This document shows positions 1 to 7,944 of a stretch of DNA of 64,000 nucleotides, one piece after another. Each line of letters starts with the position of its first letter. Position 1 is the stretch's first letter. The stretch spans positions 62,001 to 126,000 of the forward strand of contig JBKBTF010000002.1 in the NCBI GenBank assembly GCA_046291395.1, read 5' to 3'. The DNA comes from Blastomonas sp046291395 (GTDB lineage: Bacteria; Pseudomonadota; Alphaproteobacteria; Sphingomonadales; Sphingomonadaceae). The notes under the pieces were generated by a model. It was not told the DNA's origin and searched no databases. It saw nothing but the letters and a program-made list of their open reading frames with translations. Position numbers and translations under genes: made by a program.

Positions 1-526
1 TATCGAGCGGCGATTCGGTGGTGGTCAGCACCTCGATATTGAACCGGTCGAACAGCGCGCGCGGGCGGAATGCGGGCGTCGCCAGTGCATCGGTGATGCG
101 GTCGTAATAAAGGTCCGACGTCTCTGCCGTGAGTTGCACGTCGATGCCGAAACCTTCGGCAAACACCCAGTCGAGCCACATCCGCGAGGGCGTCCCGCGG
201 AACAGGTGGTAATTTGCCGCCAGGATGCGCCACGCCTCTCGCGGATCGACCGAAGGGCCGCCGGCGCCGGACACCGGTGTCAGCCCAAGAGCTTCGAGCG
301 GCACGCCCTGGCTGTAGAGCATCCGGAAGACATAATGGTCGGGCTGCAGCAACAGTTCGCTGGCATTGGCAAAAGGCGCGTCCAGCGCGAACCATTGCGG
401 ATCGGTATGACCGTGCGGGCTGATGATCGGCAGCGACGCGACATGATCGTAAAGCCGCCGGGTGATGGCGCGAACCTCGGCATCGGTCGGGAACAGGCGG
501 TCGGGGTGCAGGTTGAGGGGGCGCAT
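1..526 (-). CDS. uxaC: Glucuronate (uronate) isomerase, 3' end beyond window
   Basis: UxaC interconverts D-glucuronate and D-fructuronate (or galacturonate and tagaturonate) in the cytoplasm, the first step of hexuronate catabolism. Reading the minus strand from ATG 526, the N-terminus is MRPLNLHPDRLFPTDAEVRA. It is followed by an SPHGHTDP segment, the UxaC signature that carries the metal-binding His-x-His. The protein then continues in frame to the window edge, so about 175 residues are visible and the C-terminal part is missing. An AGGA sequence precedes the ATG by 5 bases. The gene starts 7 bases after the stop of the FadR-type regulator, so the two are probably co-transcribed. ManD, two steps later in the pathway, is at 11681-12889. 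Identity rests on the N-terminal motif and context. Confidence 0.9.
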   Translation of the reverse strand, partial: MRPLNLHPDRLFPTDAEVRAITRRLYDHVASLPIISPHGHTDPQWFALDAPFANASELLLQPDHYVFRMLYSQGVPLEALGLTPVSGAGGPSVDPREAWRILAANYHLFRGTPSRMWLDWVFAEGFGIDVQLTAETSDLYYDRITDALATPAFRPRALFDRFNIEVLTTTESPLD

Positions 527-533
527 GGGGATC

Positions 534-1316
534 CTAGAGCTTTACGGCGCGGGCATAGCGCGCGCGGGTGGTGGCGACATTGCGGCGGGCGGCCTCGACG
601 GCCTCCTCCTCGGTCGCGAACAGCAGATGGTCGATCACCGATGCCATGTGTCCGCGCATCGCGGCACGCGCCGCAGCAGGGTCCCGCGCGCGCAGCGCGT
701 TCAGCACCGCGCGGTGCTCCTCGACCACCGGCTGGATGTTGGCAGTGCGAGCCTTTTCCAGCAGCAGCGCGCAGTTGGGTGAGGCCGACCTCAGCCGCCA
801 CATTTCCTCAACCTGGGCGCGGACTACCGTGTTGCGGGTGGCGGTTGCGATGACCATGTGGAAAGCGTGATCGGCCTTTGTGCTGACCCCGGGCAGCTGG
901 TTTTCGCTGTCGATTTCTGCCACCAGCCGCTCAAGTTCGGCCAGTTCGTCATCATGAATGTGAACCGCCGCCAGCGCTGCAGCCTCGCCCTCGATCAGCA
1001 GCCGCGCTTCCATCAGTTCGAACGCGGTTACGGTAAATCCCGGTGAGTCCGCCTCCGACGGCAAGGCGCGGACATAGGCGCCCGATCCGATGCGGACCTC
1101 GATCATCCCCTGGACTTCAAGCGCGATCATTGCCTCGCGAACTGCGGGGCGGCTGACATTGTACTGGATGGAAAGCTCGCGCTCGGCAGGCAGACGGTCG
1201 CCCACGGCATATCGCCCGGCTGCGAGTTCCGAGAAAAGCTGCCGCGCCAGTTTCTGATAGAGCCGCTCAGGCCCTTCGGCCAGTTGAAGGCTCGCTTCCT
1301 TTTTGGGTCGTGCCAT
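534..1316 (-). CDS. FadR-subfamily GntR transcriptional regulator, probable hexuronate repressor
   Basis: A 260-residue DNA-binding regulator. Residues ~15-85 form a GntR winged helix (LPAERELS, then NVSRPAVREAMIALEVQG), and an alpha-helical FCD ligand domain follows to about residue 230. ATG 1316 is preferred over the in-frame GTG at 1319 because AAGGAG lies 6 bases before the ATG. The gene sits between a FucP-like transporter and uxaC. A near-palindromic site (1334-1348) resembling FadR/PdhR/UxuR-type operators lies 18 bases upstream of its start, and similar sites precede manD and the GH2/receptor pair. Autoregulation and control of this regulon by a uronate-derived ligand is therefore inferred, by analogy with UxuR/ExuR. 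Confidence 0.88.
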   Translation of the reverse strand: MARPKKEASLQLAEGPERLYQKLARQLFSELAAGRYAVGDRLPAERELSIQYNVSRPAVREAMIALEVQGMIEVRIGSGAYVRALPSEADSPGFTVTAFELMEARLLIEGEAAALAAVHIHDDELAELERLVAEIDSENQLPGVSTKADHAFHMVIATATRNTVVRAQVEEMWRLRSASPNCALLLEKARTANIQPVVEEHRAVLNALRARDPAAARAAMRGHMASVIDHLLFATEEEAVEAARRNVATTRARYARAVKL

Positions 1317-1333
1317 CACAAACTCCTTCTTCG

Positions 1334-1348
1334 ATAGGTCTTACCAAT
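1334..1348 (-). promoter_or_regulatory. Candidate FadR-family operator upstream of the regulator gene
   Basis: The minus strand reads ATTGGTAAGACCTAT. This closely matches the ATTGGTnnnACCAAT form known for PdhR/UxuR-type FadR-family regulators. Two similar sites occur in the window at 7703-7717 and 12966-12980, each upstream of a gene of the same pathway. The site lies in the 122-base gap between the transporter stop and the regulator start, so the regulator may have its own promoter here. Confidence 0.55.
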
Positions 1349-1438
1349 CGTGGCGGGTTCGACAAGTCATTGATGGCCGGCCGCCACCCGTTGCCAGCCT
1401 GCACCACCGGATCTGACTGTTCTGCCCCCGACAGTGGC

Positions 1439-2716
1439 TTACGCGCGTTGTGCGTTGCATTGCCAGCCATAGCCGGCAACCGCGATGTAGCACGCAATGG
1501 GGATTGCCAGCGCGGCTGACAGCGTGCTTGCATCCGCGATGACACCGCACAGCATCGGGATGATCGCGCCGCCGACGATTCCCATGCACAACAGGCCAGA
1601 GCCCTGCGGCGTGCGTCCACCCAGCCCTTGCGTGCCCAATGAAAAGATCGTGGGGAACATGATCGAGTTCATCAGCCCGACGGCGAGCAGAGCATAGCCT
1701 GCCAGCGGTCCGCTGGTCAGGCCGGACACAGACGCCAGCAGCGCTGCCCCTACTCCCACTCCCGCCAGCACCAGTCCCGGCGATGCCAGCCGCAGCACGA
1801 CCGCACCGATAAACCGGCCGACCATCGCGCCCCCCCAATACAACGCGATCAGACCGGCAGCGCCGTGCTCTGAGACCCCAAGAATGCTGGCCTGCGACAG
1901 ATAGTTGATCAACATCGATCCAATGGCAACTTCGGCGCCGACGTAAAGAAACAGCGCGATCACGCCGCCGCGCAGGCGCGGCTGCCGCAGCAAGCCCAGG
2001 GATCCCGAAAGGCTGATGGCCTGCTCGCGGCTGGCAGGCAACTGCGCGCGCCGCATCCAGAAGAACAGCGCAGCCGCGACCAGGATTGCGGCAATGACAA
2101 GATAGGCGTTGCCGATCACCGCGCCTTCGCGGGCCAGGAATGCCTGTCGTTCCAATTGCGGCAGGCTGGCCGGATCGACCGCCGCCATCGATCCCAGAAT
2201 GATGGCCCCTCCGATCGGCGGAAAGATGGTGGTGCCCAGCGAATTGAACGCCTGCGCCAGCGTCAGGCGGCTGGACGCGGTCGCGCTGCTGCCCATATTG
2301 GCGATCAGCGGATTGGCGGCGACCTGCAGGATGGTGATCCCCGCCGCGAGCACGAACAGCGCAACCAGGAATGTCGCGTAGATGCCCGACGATGCTGCCG
2401 GGATGAACATCAGGCACCCCACCGCCATCGTGCCCAGCCCGATGACGATGCCGCTGAGATAGCCGACCCGTGCAATGAGGTTACCGGCCGGAAGCGACAC
2501 CAGAAAATACGCCATGAAAAACGCGAACTGGGTCAGCATCGCTTCGGTATAGGACAGCGAAAACAGCCCCTTGAGCTTGGGGATCAGCACATCGTTGAGC
2601 GACGTCAGGCCGCCCCAGATAAAGAACAGCGCTACCACCGCCAGCACCAACGCGCGCGGCGCATCGGGACTTCTGCCGGTGGTGCCGCGCGCTACGGGGA
2701 TGGGTCCTGCTGCCAC
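1439..2716 (-). CDS. Sugar MFS transporter, FucP family
   Basis: A 425-residue inner-membrane proton-coupled sugar transporter with about 12 hydrophobic segments. The family signature is clear: an ALFFIWGGLTSLNDVLIPKL-type first segment and GITILQVAANPLIANMG, typical of L-fucose/glucose/galactose permeases. The chosen start is GTG 2716, which is preceded by AGGCGGAG at 6 bases. The open frame extends further upstream but there overlaps the GH3 gene in a shadow frame. It begins 23 bases after the GH3 stop and is followed by the FadR-type regulator, so it likely belongs to the GH2-GH3-transporter transcription unit. The cargo is probably a mono- or disaccharide released by these hydrolases; uronate specificity is not shown. 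Confidence 0.9.
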   Translation of the reverse strand: MAAGPIPVARGTTGRSPDAPRALVLAVVALFFIWGGLTSLNDVLIPKLKGLFSLSYTEAMLTQFAFFMAYFLVSLPAGNLIARVGYLSGIVIGLGTMAVGCLMFIPAASSGIYATFLVALFVLAAGITILQVAANPLIANMGSSATASSRLTLAQAFNSLGTTIFPPIGGAIILGSMAAVDPASLPQLERQAFLAREGAVIGNAYLVIAAILVAAALFFWMRRAQLPASREQAISLSGSLGLLRQPRLRGGVIALFLYVGAEVAIGSMLINYLSQASILGVSEHGAAGLIALYWGGAMVGRFIGAVVLRLASPGLVLAGVGVGAALLASVSGLTSGPLAGYALLAVGLMNSIMFPTIFSLGTQGLGGRTPQGSGLLCMGIVGGAIIPMLCGVIADASTLSAALAIPIACYIAVAGYGWQCNAQRA

Positions 2717-2739
2717 GTTGATCTCCGCCTTCCCTGCGA

Positions 2740-4944
2740 TCAAGGCTTGATCTTGCCGGCGGCCAGCATGGCCTTGACCGGCGCACCCAGCTGCTCGGCA
2801 TTGTCGCCCAGCGCGAAGCTGTACGATCCGGGCGCGATGTCCCAGCCATTGTCGCCATATTCCGCCACGATCCTGGGATCGATGGCGAAGGTAATCGTCT
2901 GGCTGGCGCCAGGTTCGAGTTCGACCCGCTTGAATCCGGCGAGGCGTTGCTGCGGCCCCATCGGGTTTGCGGTCATGTAAAGCTGGGCGACGGTCGCGCC
3001 TTTGGTCTTTCCGGCGTTGGTCACGGTGAAGCTGGCCGTCAGCCCCTTCATCGCCAGCTTCGAGGTCTCGAAGCGCGAATAGCTCAGCCCGAAGCCGAAG
3101 GGAAACAACGCCTTGTGGCCCTGTCTGGCGTTCCACCGATAGCCAAGGTCCGAGCCCTCGATATCGTAATCGGTGGTCAGCGGCGCTGATCCGGCGGGCT
3201 GGCGGCCGATGAAATCGGGCTCCAGACGATCGAAGCCGTCGAGCACCGGACGCGGCAACTGCGATAGGCTGGCAGGGAAGGTGATTGGCAGACGCCCCGA
3301 CGGGTTGGTGTCGCCGAACAGAACCGAGGCGATTGCCTCGCCCCCGCGAATTCCGGGATACCAAGCCTGGACGACCGCTGCCGTGCTGTCGAGCCATGGC
3401 ATCAGCACCGGGCCGCCGGTCTGCAGCACGACGATGGTGTTGGGGTTGGCCGCTGCCACCGCCGCGATCAGCGCATCCTGACCTTCGGGCAACGCCAGAT
3501 CGGCATGATCGAAGCCTTCACCCGACCACTGGTTGGCAAAGACGATCACCACGTCTGCAGTCTTTGCAGCCGCAGCCGCTTCGGATACCGAGCGGCCGGT
3601 GCGGAACCGCAATGTTACTTCAGGCGCCATCTTGGCCATCGCGGCGAACGGCGATGAGCGGTGATAGACGATGTTGGAAAAGCCAGCGAACGGTCCGGTT
3701 CCGCCCAGTGGGATCGTCGCGGCGGGGCCGCCTTCACCGATCACCTGGCTGGAACCGGCGCCTGACATCACCCCGTTGGTGGCAAGCCCGCCGACCACCA
3801 GAATGTTCTTTGCCGTCCTGGCAAGCGGCAGCGCGCCGCGTTCGTTGCGCAGCAGAACGATACCCTGCGCCGCGACCTCCTCGGCGATATCTGCATGCGC
3901 GTCGAAATTGATCGCCCCGCCCGGCGCGACCGGATGCTTGTCGAGTCCGGCGGCATAATAAGCGGTCAGGATGCGGGTGTTCATGTCGTCGAGCCGCTTG
4001 GCCCAGGCAGGATCTTTGGCAGCCGCAGCCGCGAGCTTGTCGCCGAAGAACACTTCGGTATCGAGCTGCTCACCCGACTGCTGGTCGAGCCCCTTCATCG
4101 CCGCATCCAGATTGGGAACCGCGCCCCAGTCGGACATCACGAAGCCTTCAAAGCCCCAGTCCTGCTTGAGCACCTTGTTGAGCAGCCAGTCGCTGGCGCA
4201 GGCCTGCTCGCCGAGCACCTTGTTATAGGCGCACATCACCGATCCGGGCTGGCCGATCTCGATGCCGATCTGAAAGGCGAGCAGGTCGCTCTCGCGCGCA
4301 TTGGCTTCGCTGATCTGGACATCGACGAAATGGCGGCCGGTTTCCTGGCCGTTGAGCGCGATATGCTTGATCGTCGAGATGATGTTGTTCGACTGGACGC
4401 CGCGAATGGCATGGCCCACCAACGTTCCGGCGAGCAGCGGGTCTTCGCCCAGATATTCGAAATTGCGCCCGTTGCGCGGGTCGCGCATCAGGTTGACGCC
4501 GCCTGCCAGCATCACGTTAAAGCCCTTGGCGCGCGCCTCGGCGCCGATCATCCGGCCACCTTGCTCGATCAACTGCGGGTTCCAGCTCGATGCCATCGCC
4601 AGGCCTGAGGGCAGCGCAGTGGAATTGTCCTTGCGAAGCCCAGCGGCATAGGAAACGCCAAGGCTGGCATCGGTTTCCTTGAGCGGCGCGATGCCGAGCC
4701 GGGGGATGCCCGGAATATAGCCTGCCCCGGGCACCGCATCTGGCGGCATCGGCGGAGGATTGGGACCAAGCGGCAGCGCTATGATACCGTGCGTCAGCAC
4801 CGTCTTTTCTTCCGGCCGCATCGCAGCGACCGTCTCGCGGGCGCGAGCCTGCGCAGACCCATCGTCGCGTGACGCTTGCGCCAGAACCGGCGATGCCGAA
4901 CACAACAGGGCGGTCAATGTTGCAGACAGGGTGACGAACTTCAT
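2740..4944 (-). CDS. Glycoside hydrolase family 3, exported beta-glucosidase/xylosidase type
   Basis: A 734-residue exported enzyme removing terminal beta-linked sugars from oligosaccharides. A signal peptide (MKFVTLSATLTALLCSASPV, then LAQA) ends near residue 24. The N-terminal (beta/alpha)8 domain runs to about residue 330 and contains KHIALNGQE and the nucleophile motif GFVMSDWGA (Asp272). A second alpha/beta sandwich domain follows, then a C-terminal fibronectin-III-like domain from about residue 620. ATG 4944 is chosen because it opens the signal peptide and has GAGG in front of it. The gene lies 40 bases after the GH2 stop and 23 bases before the FucP-like transporter. GH3 members include beta-glucosidases, beta-xylosidases and others, so the substrate is uncertain. 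Confidence 0.92.
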   Translation of the reverse strand: MKFVTLSATLTALLCSASPVLAQASRDDGSAQARARETVAAMRPEEKTVLTHGIIALPLGPNPPPMPPDAVPGAGYIPGIPRLGIAPLKETDASLGVSYAAGLRKDNSTALPSGLAMASSWNPQLIEQGGRMIGAEARAKGFNVMLAGGVNLMRDPRNGRNFEYLGEDPLLAGTLVGHAIRGVQSNNIISTIKHIALNGQETGRHFVDVQISEANARESDLLAFQIGIEIGQPGSVMCAYNKVLGEQACASDWLLNKVLKQDWGFEGFVMSDWGAVPNLDAAMKGLDQQSGEQLDTEVFFGDKLAAAAAKDPAWAKRLDDMNTRILTAYYAAGLDKHPVAPGGAINFDAHADIAEEVAAQGIVLLRNERGALPLARTAKNILVVGGLATNGVMSGAGSSQVIGEGGPAATIPLGGTGPFAGFSNIVYHRSSPFAAMAKMAPEVTLRFRTGRSVSEAAAAAKTADVVIVFANQWSGEGFDHADLALPEGQDALIAAVAAANPNTIVVLQTGGPVLMPWLDSTAAVVQAWYPGIRGGEAIASVLFGDTNPSGRLPITFPASLSQLPRPVLDGFDRLEPDFIGRQPAGSAPLTTDYDIEGSDLGYRWNARQGHKALFPFGFGLSYSRFETSKLAMKGLTASFTVTNAGKTKGATVAQLYMTANPMGPQQRLAGFKRVELEPGASQTITFAIDPRIVAEYGDNGWDIAPGSYSFALGDNAEQLGAPVKAMLAAGKIKP

Positions 4945-4984
4945 TCTGGTCCTCGATTCATCAGGATAATGCGGTGACAAAGGC

Positions 4985-7651
4985 TCAGGGCGCCTTGCTG
5001 ATCTCGATCAGCGAGACCATGGCCTTGTCCTGCTTCGACTGGAATTGCAGCTCGATCGTGCCGTTCGACCGCAACGTGGTGTCATGGCTCACCGCAACCG
5101 CGCCTTCGCCTGCCGTGCCGCGCGTGATCTTGCGGAGCACCGGCTTGCCAGCGGCCAGAACGTCGAACTGCCTTTCGCTCACCCCGGCGGGCAGGGTGAA
5201 CCACAGCCGCACCTTGTAACGGCCAGCAGGCATCGGGATGCGATAGGAAAAATCGCCTTCCCGAAACGTGGCCAGCGCATCGCGCGCGGGCGAGCCGGCT
5301 ATCGGTGTCGGCTGGGCCGGCTTGCCATAATCGGCAGGCTTGTCGATCGTGCGAGAGGTGCCGCCCTCGAAATAATGGTCCGATCCGGTGGGAGACCAAT
5401 GCCCCGGCGCCGCGAGGATCGTGCCGGTATCGATGGCCAGCCGCTGCAAGGCTTCTTCAGGCAGCTGCCAGGCGATGGTGTCCATCACCGGCTTGCCATC
5501 GAACGAGCCTTGCGCACTGACCTCGTTGCGCCCGCCGGCGAGTTGCACGTTCTTCCACACACAGGTGTTTTGCGGACAGTCGGTCATCGCACCCAGCGAT
5601 GCGCCGTTCAGCAGCAGCTCGGTCGATGCAGCGTTGCTGTAGACCTTGATGTCGGTGGTGGGATAGGCGCGCAGCCCATGGCGGCGCCCGACGATATGCA
5701 CCGTCGGCTGCTGCGACCAGTTGGCCTTGTACAGATAGAAGGCGTCCTTCTTGATCGACCTGTCATAGGTGACCAGACCCTTGGTGTTGATGTCCTGCGC
5801 ATCGCCTTCGGCGCGGATCGTCGTGGCGAAGTCGAACGAGTTCCACAGCCACGAGGCATACAGATACGGCCGGCTGTCGATCTGAGCCAACGCCGTTTCG
5901 TGGATGTAGTTGGCGTATTCCTCGGGCTGGGGGCGTCCGCGCGAATCGATCGGGCCGCCCAGCACATTGTCGGTGTGCATCGACACCGCAGCTCCCGCGC
6001 CATATTCGGTGACGCTCAGTGGCTGCTCGGGACGCTTGGCATGCAGGCTGTCGAGATGCGGGCCAAGGTCGTGGGCGGCGCCGAAATACCAGCCGAAATA
6101 GCGGTTGGCGCCGCCCAGATCGGCGACCTGCGAGACTTCGGGCACCGAAACATCGGCAGCAAACAACCGACCTTCGCAGCAAGTCGCCAGCGCCGTGGGC
6201 CGGGACGTGTCGGTGGCCTTTGCCAGTGCGTTGAGTTCCTCGAGCAACGGAAGCGGATCGGCATAGGTGCCGTCCTTGCGACCGGTGATGAAGCCGGGCA
6301 GCGAGTTGCCGAAATCGACCTCGTTGGCGATTCCCCAGATCGCCACCGAAGGATGGTTCTGATTCTGCCGGATCATCTCGAGCAACTGCTGCCGCGCATT
6401 GGCGCGCAATCCTTGGCTGGCTTCGAGCGACTCACCCACGGTCCAGGCCGAAACCAGCGGTATTTCATCCCACAAGATCATGCCGACGCGATCGGCGATG
6501 TCATGGATCGGCTTGCCATGCTGGTAATGGGTGAGGCGGATCGAATTTGCACCCATTTCGCGCAGCAGGGCGACATCGGCCTCGGTGTCCGCCGGGCTGA
6601 TCGCCCAGCCCTTGCCGTCGCGATCCTGGTGATAGCCGACGCCGCGCAGCTTGTAGGGCTTGCCGTTGAGCAGGAACCCGCGGTCAGGATCGAACGCCAT
6701 CTGCCGGATGCCGATGGCCTGTTCGATCTGGTCGGTGGTCTGGCCGCGCTGATCCTGCACCTCGACCACGAGGCGGTAGAGATAGGGATCGATCGTGCCG
6801 TTCCACAGCCTGGGCCGCGCGACGGGGATCGTGACGTTGGCCGATTGGGTGCCCCCCTTGGCGACATCGAGGCGCGTCTGCGATCGGCCAACCTCGGCTC
6901 CGGTCGCATCGAGCAGCTTTGCGATGACATGGGCCTTGCGGGCCACAGCGCCGCTGTTGGTGACGCGAATGTCTGCGGCGACATCGGCGCGATCGCCGGT
7001 GATCTGGGCGGTATGCGTGCGGATGCCGGGACCGCCATGGTCCATCATGTCGATATGCAGATCGCTTGTGGTGATCAGTCTGACCGGACGATACAGCCCG
7101 CCATGCACGAAAAAGTCGCCGGTCAGCGGCAGGATATCGGCGGTCGTGCTGCCCGCGACAGGCTTGGTGTTATCCACCCGGACCGCGAGCAGGTTCTGCG
7201 CGCCGGGACGGATCGCCGATGTAACATCGACGCGAAAGCGCGAAAATCCGCCCTGATGGTCCCCGACCTTGACGCCGTTGACCCAGATTTCGGCGTTGCG
7301 GCTGGCGGCGTCGAACTCGAGCCAGAGCCGCTTGCCCTTCATGACTGCGGGCGCTGAAAAACCGGTGCGATACCAGCCCTTGCCCATGTATTTGTCGACT
7401 GTCTCGGCAGTGTGCGTCCCACCTTTTCCAGTCAGGTAATAGCCAACGCGGTTCCAGCTGTGCGGGATGGTGACGGATTGCCAGTCGGAGACATCGGCAT
7501 CCTCTGCCTGACCGTCGGTAATATCGGCTTGCAGGAAAACCCAGCCCTGCTCCAAGACCTGGGCATCGCGCGTAGGCGCTGCCGCAAGGGGGGTGCTCGC
7601 GATGCAAACCGCTGCGAAGCCGATCAGCGTTGACCCGCCAGATACCCTCAT
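4985..7651 (-). CDS. Glycoside hydrolase family 2 with C-terminal malectin-like domain
   Basis: An 888-residue exported exo-glycosidase of the beta-galactosidase/beta-glucuronidase family. A signal peptide (to about residue 25) is followed by the GH2 sugar-binding domain (RNAEIWVNG), an immunoglobulin-like domain, and the TIM barrel. The acid/base Glu444 is in WGIANEVDFG and the nucleophile Glu549 is in SVTEYGAG. Additional beta domains follow, and the last ~140 residues look like a malectin carbohydrate-binding domain (FSYRIPMPAGRYKVRLWF). ATG 7651 is chosen over ATG 7657 because AAGGAGG abuts 7657 but is 6 bases from 7651. It is first in the minus-strand unit with GH3, a transporter, the regulator and uxaC. 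The uronate context hints at beta-glucuronidase, but sequence alone does not exclude beta-galactosidase. Confidence 0.92.
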   Translation of the reverse strand: MRVSGGSTLIGFAAVCIASTPLAAAPTRDAQVLEQGWVFLQADITDGQAEDADVSDWQSVTIPHSWNRVGYYLTGKGGTHTAETVDKYMGKGWYRTGFSAPAVMKGKRLWLEFDAASRNAEIWVNGVKVGDHQGGFSRFRVDVTSAIRPGAQNLLAVRVDNTKPVAGSTTADILPLTGDFFVHGGLYRPVRLITTSDLHIDMMDHGGPGIRTHTAQITGDRADVAADIRVTNSGAVARKAHVIAKLLDATGAEVGRSQTRLDVAKGGTQSANVTIPVARPRLWNGTIDPYLYRLVVEVQDQRGQTTDQIEQAIGIRQMAFDPDRGFLLNGKPYKLRGVGYHQDRDGKGWAISPADTEADVALLREMGANSIRLTHYQHGKPIHDIADRVGMILWDEIPLVSAWTVGESLEASQGLRANARQQLLEMIRQNQNHPSVAIWGIANEVDFGNSLPGFITGRKDGTYADPLPLLEELNALAKATDTSRPTALATCCEGRLFAADVSVPEVSQVADLGGANRYFGWYFGAAHDLGPHLDSLHAKRPEQPLSVTEYGAGAAVSMHTDNVLGGPIDSRGRPQPEEYANYIHETALAQIDSRPYLYASWLWNSFDFATTIRAEGDAQDINTKGLVTYDRSIKKDAFYLYKANWSQQPTVHIVGRRHGLRAYPTTDIKVYSNAASTELLLNGASLGAMTDCPQNTCVWKNVQLAGGRNEVSAQGSFDGKPVMDTIAWQLPEEALQRLAIDTGTILAAPGHWSPTGSDHYFEGGTSRTIDKPADYGKPAQPTPIAGSPARDALATFREGDFSYRIPMPAGRYKVRLWFTLPAGVSERQFDVLAAGKPVLRKITRGTAGEGAVAVSHDTTLRSNGTIELQFQSKQDKAMVSLIEISKAP

Positions 7652-7702
7652 CCTCATCCTCCTTGCGAAACCTTATTGCCGGTCTGTCCAGCCATCGGTT
7701 AT

Positions 7703-7717
7703 ATTGGTAAGGCCTGT
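7703..7717 (+). promoter_or_regulatory. Candidate FadR-family operator in the GH2 / TonB-receptor divergent region
   Basis: The plus strand reads ATTGGTAAGGCCTGT, sharing ATTGGTAAGrCCT with the site upstream of the regulator gene. It lies 52 bases upstream of the GH2 start within the 293-base divergent region 7652-7944. It could therefore control the GH2 unit, the receptor, or both. I see no other clear element in this region, apart from a TTGACA at 7872-7877 that lacks a good -10 partner. Confidence 0.5.
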
Positions 7718-7944
7718 TTGCACAATCGTCCTGACTTGGCAAGCCTGTGCGCAATTGGCCACAGCGGCTCGCCAATGCCTTGACCTCGAAATCGGTTGCG
7801 TTTCTCGGCCCATCAGGGACATTTCGGCAATGCCTGACAAAAATAGGACTGGCCACTTGCATCAAATTGGATTGACATTTAGGGCGATTGGCAAGATTCG
7901 GCATGACCACAACGAATCACCAAAAAACATGCAGGGAGGGGACC

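Noticed and set aside
1439..3397. 652-residue protein from the longest frame of the FucP-like transporter
   Set aside because: The first ~227 residues are a shadow of the GH3 gene. The GTG at 2716 has a strong ribosome-binding site and gives the normal family length.
5045..7357. 770-codon plus-strand open frame opposite the GH2 gene
   Set aside because: It is an antisense shadow caused by high GC. It lacks domain features, and the minus strand encodes an intact GH2 enzyme with catalytic residues.
7872..7900. TTGACA as a -35 box for the first TonB receptor
   Set aside because: The expected -10 position reads GATTCG or ATTCGG, too far from consensus to call a promoter.
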